A DNA stretch of 64,000 nt from Hymenobacter gelipurpurascens. Lineage in GTDB: Bacteria; Bacteroidota; Bacteroidia; Cytophagales; Hymenobacteraceae. The position numbers and the translations under genes are program-made. The notes under the pieces are model-generated. The model was not told the origin of the DNA, ran no database searches, and was given only the letters and a program-made list of their open reading frames with translations. The stretch spans positions 124,001 to 188,000 of the forward strand of contig NZ_FYEW01000002.1 of NCBI RefSeq assembly GCF_900187375.1. The letters are read 5' to 3'. This document shows, in pieces, positions 8,021 to 17,242 of the stretch; positions within the stretch are counted from its first letter, which is position 1, and every line of letters starts with the position of its first letter.

Positions 8021-8102
8021 ACTGTCATTCCGAGCACAGCGAGGAATCTGGGTTGGCTTCTAGGCCAGTGGTCAGATTCCTCGCTCTGCTCGGAATGACA
8101 GT
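8021..8102. repeat. REP-like palindrome with GTCAT ends (copy A)
   Basis: Imperfect 30-bp arms, 8021-8050 and 8073-8102, begin ACTGTCATTCCGAGC and end GCTCGGAATGACAGT. The spacer holds a TAGGCCAGT motif. It lies between tsaD and smpB, both on the minus strand. The arms share their outer GTCAT with the repeats at 15360 and 22347. This is a Bacteroidota-type dispersed intergenic palindrome. Confidence 0.85.
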
Positions 8103-8111
8103 TCTGGTACG

Positions 8112-9119
8112 CTAGGCCAGTTTCAGGCGCGGGTCGGAGCTGACGAGCTGATCGGCAAAGTCGCCGGCTTTGTACTGGAAGTGGGCCGTCATGGCCACCA
8201 TACCGGCGTTGTCGGTGCAGAACTGGAAGGCGGGAATGAACACCTGCCAGCCTTGCGCCACGGCTTCATCCTGCAGCGCCTGGCGTAGGCCACTATTGGC
8301 GGCTACGCCACCGGCCAGCGCAATCTGGGTCAGGCCATTATCCGCAGCAGCGCGGCGCAGCTGGCGCAGCAGCGTTTGGATGATGGTGTGCTGAATGCTG
8401 GCGCACAGGTCGGCCAGATTTTCCTGAATAAAGTCAGGGTTCTGGGCCGTTTCCTTTTTCAGGAAGTAGAGCACCGAGGTTTTCAGGCCGCTGAAGCTGA
8501 AATCGTAGCCGGGCATGGCGCCCACCGGGAACGGGAAGCGCGTGGGGTTGCCTTCGCGTGCCAGCTTATCCAGGTGGGGGCCGCCGGGGTATGGCAGGCC
8601 TAGCAGCTTAGCGGTTTTATCGAAGGCCTCGCCGGCGGCATCATCAATGGTCTGCCCAATGATTTCCATGTCCAGGGCGCTACGCACAATCACCAGTTGG
8701 GTGTGGCCGCCGCTCACGGTTAGGCACAGAAACGGAAATACTGGCCTAGGAGCCTCAATGAAGTGCGCCAAAATGTGGGCACGCATATGGTTCACGGCTA
8801 TGAGCGGCTTGCCGAGGGCCAGGGCTAGAGTTTTGGCAAACATACCACCTACCAACAAGGAGCCCAGTAGGCCAGGTCCCTGGGTGAAGGCCACGGCATC
8901 AAGATCAGCTTTCGTGATGCCGGCCTGTTGCAGCGCGGCGTTTACCACCGGAATAAGATGCTGCTGATGGGCGCGGGAGGCCAGCTCGGGCACCACGCCG
9001 CCATACTGCTCGTGCACCTTCTGCGTGGCCACTACATTCGAGCGGATTTCACCGTTTACCATAACGGCCGCCGAGGTGTCATCGCAGGAAGATTCAATGG
9101 CCAGAATAACGGGGTGCAT
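8112..9119 (-). CDS. tsaD: tRNA N6-threonylcarbamoyladenosine synthase subunit TsaD
   Basis: This 335-residue TsaD (Kae1/Gcp/YgjD family) transfers threonylcarbamoyl from TC-AMP to A37 of ANN-decoding tRNAs, with TsaB and TsaE. The ASKHA fold opens with ILAIESSCDDTSAA (5-18). The metal-binding HMRAH is at 111-115. LTVSGGHTQLV, the SGLKTSVLYFL segment and the GGVAANSGLR phosphate loop follow. The length is standard. It is divergent from the tamB-like gene, an arrangement I recall as common in Bacteroidota. The last codons read through ACTGGCCTA, so the TAG stop belongs to the dispersed motif. Confidence 0.97.
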   Translation of the reverse strand: MHPVILAIESSCDDTSAAVMVNGEIRSNVVATQKVHEQYGGVVPELASRAHQQHLIPVVNAALQQAGITKADLDAVAFTQGPGLLGSLLVGGMFAKTLALALGKPLIAVNHMRAHILAHFIEAPRPVFPFLCLTVSGGHTQLVIVRSALDMEIIGQTIDDAAGEAFDKTAKLLGLPYPGGPHLDKLAREGNPTRFPFPVGAMPGYDFSFSGLKTSVLYFLKKETAQNPDFIQENLADLCASIQHTIIQTLLRQLRRAAADNGLTQIALAGGVAANSGLRQALQDEAVAQGWQVFIPAFQFCTDNAGMVAMTAHFQYKAGDFADQLVSSDPRLKLA

Positions 9120-9346
9120 AAAAAAGGCGTGTGATGTAGCAGGGAAAGACCATAGGCCTAGGCCATATTATTGGCCTTACTTCAGGATAGAACTAGCATA
9201 TTACAACTGAAAACAGCTAGTTTGTTCGGTAAAGGTCGGGCAAAATGCTAAACCTTTGACCAGTGGCGTTGTCAAAGCTCAACCCCGAAGCTCTGCTCCT
9301 CGTTTCTTCGCGAGCGTAGGCCAGGCAACGGTCGGGGTCCACGCTG

Positions 9347-9354
9347 TATCTTTG
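9347..9354 (+). promoter_or_regulatory. Bacteroidota -7 box for the tamB-like gene
   Basis: TATCTTTG matches TAnnTTTG and lies 38 bp before the GTG start at 9393, inside the tsaD/tamB divergent region. No clear TTG element is seen at the usual distance. Confidence 0.5.
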
Positions 9355-9392
9355 CCTCGGCTGGCGTTCTGCTTCTCCCCTACTTACTACCC

Positions 9393-12300
9393 GTGCCCCG
9401 CTTTATAACCATCATCCTTAAGGTCCTGTTTGCGCTGCTGCTCTTGGTGGTGCTGGCCGTAGTGGGTGTGCTGGTAGCGTTGCGGGTGCCCAGCGTGCAA
9501 ACCAACCTGGCGCAGCGGGCCGCTTCCATGCTCAGCGAGAAGCTAGGCCAGAAAGTGCTGGTAGGCCGGGTAGATGTGCGCCCCTTCTCGCGGGTGCTGC
9601 TGGAAGGCGTGCAGGTGCTGGACCGCCGCGGCAACGAGCTGTTCAACATCACCCGCGCCGATGCCGATATCCGGCTGTTTTCCGTCTTCGACCCCTCGCA
9701 TTTGCATGTGGGCAAGCTGATACTGGAGGAGCCCCGCTTCAACCTGGTCACGTACAAAAACAGCCCCGATACCACCAACCTTACGGAGTTTATTACAGCC
9801 GTAAAACGGCTCATCGGGCCTTCTGACACGACCAAAGTCAGTAAGCCGTTTGATTTCAAAGTGGAGTCGATAGGCCTACGCAACGGGCGTTTCGTGCTAG
9901 ACCGCCAGGATGTGCCACGCATTCCGGAGTATGGCCGCACGATGGACTACGCCCACATGCGCCTCGACAGCATTTATGCCGATGCCGACCAACTCTGGAT
10001 CAAGGGCGACACCATTCATGCTAACGTAAAGGGCCTCCGTACTGTAGACACGCCCTCCAAAACGCACTTGCGCGAGCTGACGGCGAACATGACCTACGCC
10101 GACAAGTTCTGGGAGTTTGATAAGTTGATGCTGCGCGTGCAGAACAGCCAACTTAGCAACTATCTGCGCTTTGAGTATCAGCACTTCCTCAACTTCACCA
10201 GCTTCAACGACTCCGTAAAGGTTATTGCCCGTCTGCAGCCTTCGCGGGTGTACTCCGATGATATTGCCAAGTTCGCGCCTCAGCCCTTCATGCGTGATCT
10301 GAAGGAAGCCGTCCTGATTTCGGGCGAAGCCAAAGGCTACGTGCGGAACTTCACCACCAAAAACCTCGACATCACTTACGGCAAGAACACGCATGTAAAG
10401 GGCGATATTAACGTAGAGGGCCTGCCGAATTTCAAGGAGAGCTTTGTGGAAATGCGCCTGAAACCCTCCGTGGTAGATGGGCGCGACATCCGGCGCTACA
10501 TTCCGGCCTCGGGCTGGCCCTACGTGCAGCGCCTGGGCACCGTGAAGCTCAACGGGCAGTTTCTGGGGTACTACAACGACTTTGTGGCCAACGGCGCCTT
10601 CCAAACAGCGCTGGGCTCGGTGGTATCCGACGTGAACCTCAAGTTCAAGGACGACCCACGCTACTCCAGCTACGAAGGGCAGGTGCGCACCACCGGTTTC
10701 CAGCTGGGCAAGCTGCTGGGCGATGAAAGCATGGTGCGCGACGTGACGATGAACGGCAAGGTAGAAGGCGTTGGATTTTCGCCGGCTACGGCCCGCCTCA
10801 CGGCCAATGCCACGGTGCAAAGCATCTGGCTCAATGGCTACCGCTACCGCAATATCACCACCAACGGTAAGTTCAGTCGCCAATCGTTCACGGGCAAACT
10901 GGCAGCCAACGACCCTAATCTGCAGTTTGATGCCGATGGCACCATTGATCTGGACAAGAAAGCCCAGGCATTCGACCTCCGTGCCCGGGTGCGGCGAGCC
11001 AGCCTGCGGGCGCTGGGCCTCACCAAGCAGAACATTGTGTTAGCCACCACCGCCGACGTGAAATTCCGGGGCCTGCGCCTCGATGAGTTGCTGGGGTACG
11101 CCCGCCTGCGCAACTCGCGCCTGACCTATAATGGCCAGGCCGTAGCTATCGACACGCTGGATCTAGTGAGCCAGTTTGGCAACGGCCAGCGCCGCCTGAA
11201 TGTGCGCTCGGAAGTGCTGAACCTGAACCTGGCTGGCGACTTCACGCCGACCACCGTGATGCGCGACGTAAACACGCTCCTGACCGAATATCGGCTGAAT
11301 TTCGAGAGCAACGACGCCGTTATTGCCGACTACTACCGTCGTAAGCGCCAGCGGCCCATTCCAGATTATCAGATTGCCCTCAACCTGCTCCTGAAGCGCC
11401 CGAACCCCGTGCTGCACCTGTTTATGCCGCAGCTTACGGTATCGGATTCTACTGCCATCGATGGGTCGTTCCGTAACGGCCCGACTTCTATTTTCCAGTT
11501 TGGTGGCCATGTAAACGAGGTGCGCTACGACAGCGTGACGGTCATGGACAATGACTTTGAGTTCAACACGTCGAAGCTGCCGTACCAGCCGGAGGTGCTG
11601 GCCCAGGCCAACATTACCTCCGTTCGGCAGCGCGTACCTGGCCTAGGCGCTACAGAGAAGTTTTATGTGGAAGGCGTGTGGGACCAGGAAAAAATCAACT
11701 TCTCTACTTCCCTGGCCCAAACCGGCACCACCAACCGCGCCGTTATTAATGGCTCATTGGCTTTCCTGAGTGATGCTGTGCGCGTGGTTTTCCGGCAGTC
11801 TGGCGTGAATGTTTTGGGGAAGGACTGGACTATTGCGGCCGATAACTCCGTGATTATCTCGGGCGGCGGTAAGGAATTCGACTTCCAGAACCTGAGCCTC
11901 AGCAACGGTAGCCAGAGCATCAGCGCCCAGGGCTTCATCTCGCAGAATGCGAATAAACCCCTGGCCCTAACCGTAAAGGACTTCGAGCTTTCGACCCTGA
12001 ATGGCCTCACGGGCCAGGAGAAATTTGCGGGCCGCGTGAATGCGTTGAGCACTATTAGTGGCGTGTATGATGCGCTAGTCATCAACTCCACGCTCTCCGT
12101 GGATTCGCTGCAGATGGATGACGTGCTGATTGGCAACGTGAAAGGCCGCGGCGACTGGGACAACCGCGCTAGCCGCTTGGCTGTCAACCTCGATGTGGAG
12201 CGCGACGATGTGCGCGTGGTGCAGGTAACGGGCACTTTCGCCCCCGGCGAAAAAGAGCAGCAGCTTAACCTAACGGGGGCGCTGGCCAATGCGCCCGTCA

Positions 12301-13973
12301 AGCTGGCGCAGCCTTTCCTGCACACCCTGTTCCGCGACCTGGGCGGCACTGCTCAGGGTACGCTCCGCCTCACGGGCCGCCTCAGTGCGCCAGTGCTTAC
12401 CGGCAATATTGACGTGACCGATGGACAACTCACGTTCATCTACCTGGGCACCACCTACACCTTCACCGACCGTATCCGCTTCCTGGAAGACCGGATTGCC
12501 CTGCAAAACATTACTGTGCGTGACCCCCAGGGCAATACAGGTGTAGTGAATGGCAACATTTTCGAGAAGGGTTTTCAGGATATGCGCCTGGAGCTGAACG
12601 CGTCTTTCCGGAAGCTGCAGGTGCTCAACACCACGCGCAAAGACAACGAGCTTTACTTCGGACAGGCCTACGCCACCGGCACCGCCGTAGTACGCGGCCC
12701 TGCCGATAACCTATTTGTAAACGTAACGGCTCGCAGCGAAGCCGGCACGCGCATTTCCCTGCCCTTCGATAACGCCGCCAAGGCGGAGCAGGCCAGCTAC
12801 ATTAAGTTCGTGAACCGCAACCTGCCTGATACGGCCCGCACGAAAGCAGTAGTTGCGGCAAACGGGCAGACAGATGTTTCGGGTATCCGGCTGAACATGA
12901 ACCTCGATATTACGCCCGATGCCTACCTGGAAATGCTGCTGGATGAAAGCACCGGCGACATTATCCGGGGCACGGCCCTAGGCCAGTTGCGCCTCAATAT
13001 TGACACGCGTGGCGACTTCAACATGTATGGACAAGTGGAAATTGTACGAGGCGCCTACAACTTCACATTACAAGGCCTCGTGAACAAGGAATTTGTGGTG
13101 CGCCCCGGCGGTACCATTGCCTGGAACGGCGACCCGCTGGCCGGCGAAATGAACGTAACGGCGACCTACACCCAGCGCACTTCGCTGGCTCCCGTACTGG
13201 CCGCCAATACGGCCGTGGTGCCCGTAACGGCCGTTATGAACCTGACGGGGCCACTGCTGCAGCCCATCATCAAGCTCAATCTGGAATTCAACGATATCCC
13301 ATCGTCGCTGGAAGGCGACCTAGCTCCTTTTCTATCGGCCTTGCGCAACGATGAGCAGGAGCTAAACCGGCAGGTATTCAGCCTGGTGGTATTCCGCCAG
13401 TTGACTCCCATCGGCTCCTTGGCCGTTACGCGGCTGCAAGGCGAGAACAACGCCATCGGCAACAGCCTGGGCCAGATCATATCCACGCAGCTAGGCCTGT
13501 TGACGTCGCAGATTGACCCCAACCTGGAAATCAGCTTCAACCTGAACGGTCTGACCTCGGAGCAGTTGCAGGCCCTGCAGGTACGCCTGAGTTATTCCTT
13601 CATGAACGGCCGCCTGCGCGTGACGCGGGAAGGCGGTTTCGGTAGCAACGCACTGCCCACCGGTAGCTCTACCCCAGGGGGCACCCCGCTCCCGACTGCG
13701 CAATCCTCGTTGCTCGGCGACCTGAGCCTGGAATACTACCTGCGCCCCGATGGCAAGTTTAGGGCGAAGCTGCGCTACGAAACCACACCGCGCGACCTGA
13801 CTGGCCTAGCACAATCGGCGAACCAGGCGCGGGCGGGCGTATCGTTGCTGCATACGGAGCAGTTCGATTCTATGCGGGAGCTGTTTGCCCGCAAGCGCCT
13901 GCGCCGCCGAGACCAGAATGCCCGCAAGGCCCGCGAGCTGCAGATCGATGACGACCCCCGGACTTCTATGTAA
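9393..13973 (+). CDS. tamB: TamB-like translocation and assembly module protein (DUF490)
   Basis: This is a 1526-residue envelope protein. An N-terminal signal anchor (residues about 5-30) is followed by the AsmA/TamB N-terminal signature VPSVQTNLAQRAASMLSEKLGQ (split here for readability: VPSVQTNLAQ, then SEKLGQKVLVG). Then comes a very long repetitive beta-rich region predicted to form the groove-like taco helix. The C-terminal TamB (DUF490) domain runs from roughly residue 1020 to 1470 and contains GDFNMYGQVEIVRGAYNFT and LEFNDIP. TamB-type proteins span the periplasm and move lipid, and with a BamA-family partner assist outer-membrane protein assembly. No tamA gene is adjacent. The start is GTG; a -7 box 38 bp upstream supports it. 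Probably heads the ftsX-DUF3098-uppP-truB-ribF run, but separated from ftsX by a repeat array. Confidence 0.9.
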   Translation: MPRFITIILKVLFALLLLVVLAVVGVLVALRVPSVQTNLAQRAASMLSEKLGQKVLVGRVDVRPFSRVLLEGVQVLDRRGNELFNITRADADIRLFSVFDPSHLHVGKLILEEPRFNLVTYKNSPDTTNLTEFITAVKRLIGPSDTTKVSKPFDFKVESIGLRNGRFVLDRQDVPRIPEYGRTMDYAHMRLDSIYADADQLWIKGDTIHANVKGLRTVDTPSKTHLRELTANMTYADKFWEFDKLMLRVQNSQLSNYLRFEYQHFLNFTSFNDSVKVIARLQPSRVYSDDIAKFAPQPFMRDLKEAVLISGEAKGYVRNFTTKNLDITYGKNTHVKGDINVEGLPNFKESFVEMRLKPSVVDGRDIRRYIPASGWPYVQRLGTVKLNGQFLGYYNDFVANGAFQTALGSVVSDVNLKFKDDPRYSSYEGQVRTTGFQLGKLLGDESMVRDVTMNGKVEGVGFSPATARLTANATVQSIWLNGYRYRNITTNGKFSRQSFTGKLAANDPNLQFDADGTIDLDKKAQAFDLRARVRRASLRALGLTKQNIVLATTADVKFRGLRLDELLGYARLRNSRLTYNGQAVAIDTLDLVSQFGNGQRRLNVRSEVLNLNLAGDFTPTTVMRDVNTLLTEYRLNFESNDAVIADYYRRKRQRPIPDYQIALNLLLKRPNPVLHLFMPQLTVSDSTAIDGSFRNGPTSIFQFGGHVNEVRYDSVTVMDNDFEFNTSKLPYQPEVLAQANITSVRQRVPGLGATEKFYVEGVWDQEKINFSTSLAQTGTTNRAVINGSLAFLSDAVRVVFRQSGVNVLGKDWTIAADNSVIISGGGKEFDFQNLSLSNGSQSISAQGFISQNANKPLALTVKDFELSTLNGLTGQEKFAGRVNALSTISGVYDALVINSTLSVDSLQMDDVLIGNVKGRGDWDNRASRLAVNLDVERDDVRVVQVTGTFAPGEKEQQLNLTGALANAPVKLAQPFLHTLFRDLGGTAQGTLRLTGRLSAPVLTGNIDVTDGQLTFIYLGTTYTFTDRIRFLEDRIALQNITVRDPQGNTGVVNGNIFEKGFQDMRLELNASFRKLQVLNTTRKDNELYFGQAYATGTAVVRGPADNLFVNVTARSEAGTRISLPFDNAAKAEQASYIKFVNRNLPDTARTKAVVAANGQTDVSGIRLNMNLDITPDAYLEMLLDESTGDIIRGTALGQLRLNIDTRGDFNMYGQVEIVRGAYNFTLQGLVNKEFVVRPGGTIAWNGDPLAGEMNVTATYTQRTSLAPVLAANTAVVPVTAVMNLTGPLLQPIIKLNLEFNDIPSSLEGDLAPFLSALRNDEQELNRQVFSLVVFRQLTPIGSLAVTRLQGENNAIGNSLGQIISTQLGLLTSQIDPNLEISFNLNGLTSEQLQALQVRLSYSFMNGRLRVTREGGFGSNALPTGSSTPGGTPLPTAQSSLLGDLSLEYYLRPDGKFRAKLRYETTPRDLTGLAQSANQARAGVSLLHTEQFDSMRELFARKRLRRRDQNARKARELQIDDDPRTSM

Positions 13974-13974
13974 T

Positions 13975-14056
13975 GGTGAAGTTGTGAAAGGTGAACTTGT
14001 GAAGCGCTTCTTTCACAACTTTGCCCTTCCCAACTTTACAACTTCACAACTTCACC
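13975..14056 (+). repeat. inverted 8-bp-periodic TTCACC/GGTGAA leader array before ftsX
   Basis: The left half carries TGA at 13977, 13985, 13992 and 14000. The right half carries TTA/TCA at 14036, 14044 and 14052, 8 bp apart, ending two bases before the ftsX ATG. The outer 13 bp of each half are exact inverted copies, so the whole leader can fold. Confidence 0.75.
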
Positions 14057-14057
14057 T

Positions 14058-14951
14058 ATGGCCCAACCCCGCACGACCCGTAAGAAGAAACTGGGCAGCT
14101 ATCCACACACGATGGTGGTGTTCAGTATCACGCTGGCGCTGCTGGTTATCGGGCTGTTTGGGCTGCTCCTGATTCATGCGCACAAAATGTCGAATCTGGT
14201 GAAAGAGAACCTGGAGATGCAGGTGTATCTGGAGCGCGGCCTGCCGGAAACCCAACTGCTGCGCCTGCAGCAGGACTTTGCGAACAAACCGTACATCGCC
14301 TATAAAAACGGGCAGGCACAGGTCCGCTTCCTCTCGAAAGAGGAAGGCGCCAAGCAGCTCATCGACCAGACCGGCGAAGACTTCCAGCAGTTTCTCGGCG
14401 ACAATCCTCTGCGCGACGCCTACCTGCTAAAGATCAACGCAGATTACGGCGACGCCAAAAACCTCGCAAATATCAAGCAGGAGCTGCGCCAGGAGCCCGG
14501 CGTATTTGAGGTGGAGTATGTGGAGAGCCTAATAACCTCCGTCAATGAAAACCTGCGCAACGTAAGCCTTGTGCTGTTGGGCTTTGCGGTGGTCCTGACG
14601 TTTGTAGTGGTCGTGCTCATCAACAATACCATCAAGCTGGCCCTGTTCTCGCAACGGTTTCTCATTCGCTCCATGCAGTTGGTAGGCGCCACGCAGGCGT
14701 TTATTCAGTGGCCTTTTTTGCGGCGCGCTGTGTGGCAAGGCCTCGTGAGTGGCCTACTTGCCGGCCTGCTCCTACTGGCGCTACTCCAATACGCCTACCT
14801 GCAGCTGGAAGAGCTGCGCTTATTGCGCGATGAGCGTATGATTGGCGTACTCGTTGCGGCGCTGGTAATCTTGGGCATGGGCATCGGTTTCCTGAGCTCC
14901 TGGCGAGCCGTGCGCAAGTATTCGGGCATGTCGCTTGACGACTTGTATTAA
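14058..14951 (+). CDS. ftsX: cell division protein FtsX
   Basis: This is a 297-residue FtsX, the permease-like half of the FtsEX complex that couples Z-ring assembly to activation of murein hydrolases. One membrane segment at about residues 18-42 is followed by the periplasmic extracellular domain (about 45-165, including QVYLERGLPE and LSKEEGAKQL). Three C-terminal segments lie at about 172-195, 225-250 and 262-280, with the FtsX-permease motif QRFLIRSMQLVGAT before the second of these. The C-terminus SWRAVRKYSGMSLDDLY is typical of Bacteroidota FtsX. ftsE is not adjacent, as is usual in this phylum. The ATG at 14058 follows directly on the leader array. Confidence 0.95.
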   Translation: MAQPRTTRKKKLGSYPHTMVVFSITLALLVIGLFGLLLIHAHKMSNLVKENLEMQVYLERGLPETQLLRLQQDFANKPYIAYKNGQAQVRFLSKEEGAKQLIDQTGEDFQQFLGDNPLRDAYLLKINADYGDAKNLANIKQELRQEPGVFEVEYVESLITSVNENLRNVSLVLLGFAVVLTFVVVVLINNTIKLALFSQRFLIRSMQLVGATQAFIQWPFLRRAVWQGLVSGLLAGLLLLALLQYAYLQLEELRLLRDERMIGVLVAALVILGMGIGFLSSWRAVRKYSGMSLDDLY

Positions 14952-15000
14952 TGAACTACCCCGTTGGTTGAATTTGCGCGCTGCCTTCTGCCAACCTTCC

Positions 15001-15008
15001 TACCTTTG
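15001..15008 (+). promoter_or_regulatory. -7 box only 5 bp before the DUF3098 start codon
   Basis: TACCTTTG fits TAnnTTTG. The ATG follows at 15014, so a transcript from this box would start at or next to the start codon and be leaderless. TTG triplets lie 25-31 bp upstream. Confidence 0.45.
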
Positions 15009-15013
15009 CTTTC

Positions 15014-15334
15014 ATGGAACAGATTACCCCCCGCTTCGCCTTCGGGCCACGCAACTACCGGCTGATGTTTGTCGGGCTGGCCGTGCTGGCCGCTGGTTTC
15101 ATCACGATGATGCTGGACTCCGCCGATTACGGCGAAGGTTTCCTGGGCATTACTCTAGGCCCCTTGCTGCTGGCTGTCGGTTTCGGTATTGAGTTCTGGG
15201 CCATTATGGCCCGCTCCGGCAATGCGCCCGTGGCACAAGATGCCGCCACCCTGAATGCGGTGCCTTCGCGGGCAGTGCCGCCAGTTTCGGCGCCTACGCC
15301 GGCTCCTGTTACTGCGCCAACTTATAAGCGCTAG
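15014..15334 (+). CDS. DUF3098 family membrane protein
   Basis: This 106-residue protein begins MEQITPRFAFGPRNY and has two hydrophobic segments: VGLAVLAAGFITMML (about 20-35) and GITLGPLLLAVGFGIEF (about 45-61). An Ala/Pro/Val-rich tail follows. The arrangement matches DUF3098, a small Bacteroidota-specific membrane family usually encoded between ftsX and uppP, exactly as here. The function is unknown; the constant neighbourhood suggests a part in division or lipid-carrier recycling. The TAG stop is the start of a TAGGCCACT motif. It may have its own leaderless promoter. Confidence 0.85.
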   Translation: MEQITPRFAFGPRNYRLMFVGLAVLAAGFITMMLDSADYGEGFLGITLGPLLLAVGFGIEFWAIMARSGNAPVAQDAATLNAVPSRAVPPVSAPTPAPVTAPTYKR

Positions 15335-15359
15335 GCCACTCGCCTACCCGCTCAGAACG

Positions 15360-15474
15360 CGTCATGCTGCATCTGGCGTCCGCTTGCCGAAGCATCTTTA
15401 CCGCAGTGCTAACTTTCATTGTGTAGCCACCGGTAGAGATGCTTCGGCAAGCGGACGCCAGATGCAGCATGACG
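15360..15474. repeat. REP-like palindrome with perfect 38-bp arms (copy B)
   Basis: Arms 15360-15397 and 15437-15474 are exact inverted copies (38 of 38), separated by 39 bp. They begin CGTCATGCTGCATCT and end AGATGCAGCATGACG. The outer GTCAT and the inner CGAAGCATCT match the family seen at 8021 and 22347. The element sits between DUF3098 and uppP. Confidence 0.95.
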
Positions 15475-15544
15475 TTGTGATTGTAGCGTGCCGGTCTGCT
15501 GCTAGGCCACTGTCTTCCAAATACGTTTCTCCAAAATCTCCCCT

Positions 15545-16333
15545 ATGTCCTATTGGCACGCCCTCTTGCTGGCAATTGTTGAAGGCCTCACCGAATTTTT
15601 GCCTGTTTCCAGCACGGGGCACATGATTATCTTCGCCAACCTGCTGGGTATCGGACAGTTGCCTTTCACCGACACCTACATTACCTCCATTCAGTTCGGG
15701 GCAATTCTGGCGGTGGTGGTGCTGTACTGGCGCCGGTTTCTGCAAAGCCTGGATTTCTACTACAAGCTGGCTGTTGCTTTCATTCCCTTCGGTATTCTGG
15801 GCTTTCTGCTGAAGGATGTCATTGAGCAGCTTCTGAAAAGCGTGACGGTAGTGGCCGTTTCTCTGGTAGTGGGCGGTGTTGTGCTGCTATTCATCGACAA
15901 ACTATTTACGGGTGAGCGGAAAGAGGTGACGACACCCAGCTTTGCACAGGCTTTCAAAATTGGCTTGTTTCAGTGCATTGCCCTGGTGCCCGGCGTGTCG
16001 CGCTCGGCGGCAACCATCATCGGTGGCCTAGCCCAGGGCTTCGACCGCCGCTCCGCCGCCGACTTTTCGTTCCTGCTGGCGGTGCCTACCATGTTCGTGA
16101 TTACGGCCTACCAGCTCTACAAAACCTACAAAGTGAGTGCGCCCGGCGCCGAGGACATCAAGCTACTGCTGTTCGGAAATGTGGTGGCCTTTATTGTGGC
16201 TTTGCTGGCCGTGAAGTCGTTTGTCGATTTCGTATCGCGCTTTGGTTTCCGCGCATTTGGGCTCTACCGCATTGTGGTAGGCATTGTGATTTTAGTGATG
16301 GGCACGTTGGGTATCAGCCTGCAGGTGTTGTAA
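15545..16333 (+). CDS. uppP: undecaprenyl-diphosphatase UppP (BacA)
   Basis: This is a 262-residue integral membrane phosphatase that converts undecaprenyl pyrophosphate to the monophosphate, the lipid carrier for peptidoglycan and O-antigen units; overexpression of the family gives bacitracin resistance. Both signature motifs are intact: [14 protein letters not shown] at 13-26 and PGVSRSA at 149-155. There are seven or eight hydrophobic segments. It is separated from DUF3098 by the 38-bp-arm palindrome, and truB starts 4 bp after its stop, so uppP-truB are translationally close. Confidence 0.97.
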   Translation: MSYWHALLLAIVEGLTEFLPVSSTGHMIIFANLLGIGQLPFTDTYITSIQFGAILAVVVLYWRRFLQSLDFYYKLAVAFIPFGILGFLLKDVIEQLLKSVTVVAVSLVVGGVVLLFIDKLFTGERKEVTTPSFAQAFKIGLFQCIALVPGVSRSAATIIGGLAQGFDRRSAADFSFLLAVPTMFVITAYQLYKTYKVSAPGAEDIKLLLFGNVVAFIVALLAVKSFVDFVSRFGFRAFGLYRIVVGIVILVMGTLGISLQVL

Positions 16334-16337
16334 GATT

Positions 16338-17168
16338 ATGACGAACGAAGAACAACCTACTCCCGCTGCTCGCTTCGATTTTGAGGCCGGCGAAGTGCTG
16401 CTGCTGGATAAGCCCCTGACCTGGAGCTCGTTTGATGTGGTGCGCAAGGTGAAAAACACGCTGCGCATCAAGAAAATCGGGCACGCGGGCACCCTCGATC
16501 CGCTGGCTACTGGCCTCCTGATTCTGTGCACAGGCAAGAAAACCAAGGAAATCGACCAGATTCAGGCCCAGGAAAAGGAGTACACCGGTACCTTCCGCCT
16601 CGGCCAAACCACACCCAGTTTCGATCTGGAAACGCCCGTCGATCAGGAACAGGCCTACGAGCACCTCACCGAAGCCGACCTGCAGGCGGCACTGCTGCCC
16701 TTCCTGGGACTCATCGAGCAAACGCCGCCGCTATTTTCGGCCGTGAAAATCAATGGCGAACGGGCCTACGAAGTAGCGCGCCGGGGCGGCGAGGCCGAAA
16801 TCAAGAGCAAGCAGGTAACCATCAAGGAATTTGAGCTGACGCGCATCGCGCTGCCCGAGGTCGATTTTCGAGTAGTCTGCACCAAAGGCACTTACATCCG
16901 CAGCCTGGCCCGCGACTACGGCGCTGCGCTGGGTGTGGGCGCCCACCTCACCAAGCTGGTGCGCACCCGTATTGGCGAGTACCGCGTGGCCGATGCCCTC
17001 ACGATGGAAGCTATACAGGCCCTGCGCCCACCGCGCCCCGAAGGCGAGCCAGAACGTCCGCCCCGCCCCCGCCGCGAGCGGCAACCCGAGCGCCGGACTG
17101 GCCTAGAGTATTATCAGTCGCAGCAAGATGCCGCCGCAGATTCTGCTGCCGAGCCTTCCGCCAGCTAA
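16338..17168 (+). CDS. truB: tRNA pseudouridine(55) synthase TruB
   Basis: This 276-residue TruB makes pseudouridine 55 in the T-loop of tRNAs. Catalytic Asp54 lies in the family motif [14 protein letters not shown]. Further conserved parts are [31 protein letters not shown] and [15 protein letters not shown]. After residue about 235 comes a low-complexity Pro/Arg/Glu tail ([20 protein letters not shown]) that is not part of the core fold and is probably disordered, perhaps aiding RNA contact. The gene follows uppP by 4 bp. Confidence 0.96.
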   Translation: MTNEEQPTPAARFDFEAGEVLLLDKPLTWSSFDVVRKVKNTLRIKKIGHAGTLDPLATGLLILCTGKKTKEIDQIQAQEKEYTGTFRLGQTTPSFDLETPVDQEQAYEHLTEADLQAALLPFLGLIEQTPPLFSAVKINGERAYEVARRGGEAEIKSKQVTIKEFELTRIALPEVDFRVVCTKGTYIRSLARDYGAALGVGAHLTKLVRTRIGEYRVADALTMEAIQALRPPRPEGEPERPPRPRRERQPERRTGLEYYQSQQDAAADSAAEPSAS

Positions 17169-17209
17169 AGCACCCGTACCAAAGGAGTTCCGCGCCACCA
17201 CAACGGCCA

Positions 17210-17242
17210 ACTCACCCATTCACCACCTCACCATTTCACCTC
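17210..17242 (+). repeat. 8-bp-periodic TTCACC leader array before ribF
   Basis: TCAC recurs at 17212, 17220, 17228 and 17236, exactly 8 bp apart, and the ribF ATG begins at 17243. It has the same unit and the same position as the arrays before ftsX and the NlpC/P60 gene. Confidence 0.75.

Noticed and set aside
9897..12349. Long minus-strand frames (up to 328 codons) within the tamB-like gene
   Set aside because: They are shadows of a GC-rich gene; the translations are low-complexity and lack starts with promoter context.
13975..14056. Repeat arrays before ftsX, ribF and the NlpC gene as CRISPR-like arrays
   Set aside because: The unit is 8 bp, without spacers of 25-40 bp and without cas genes.
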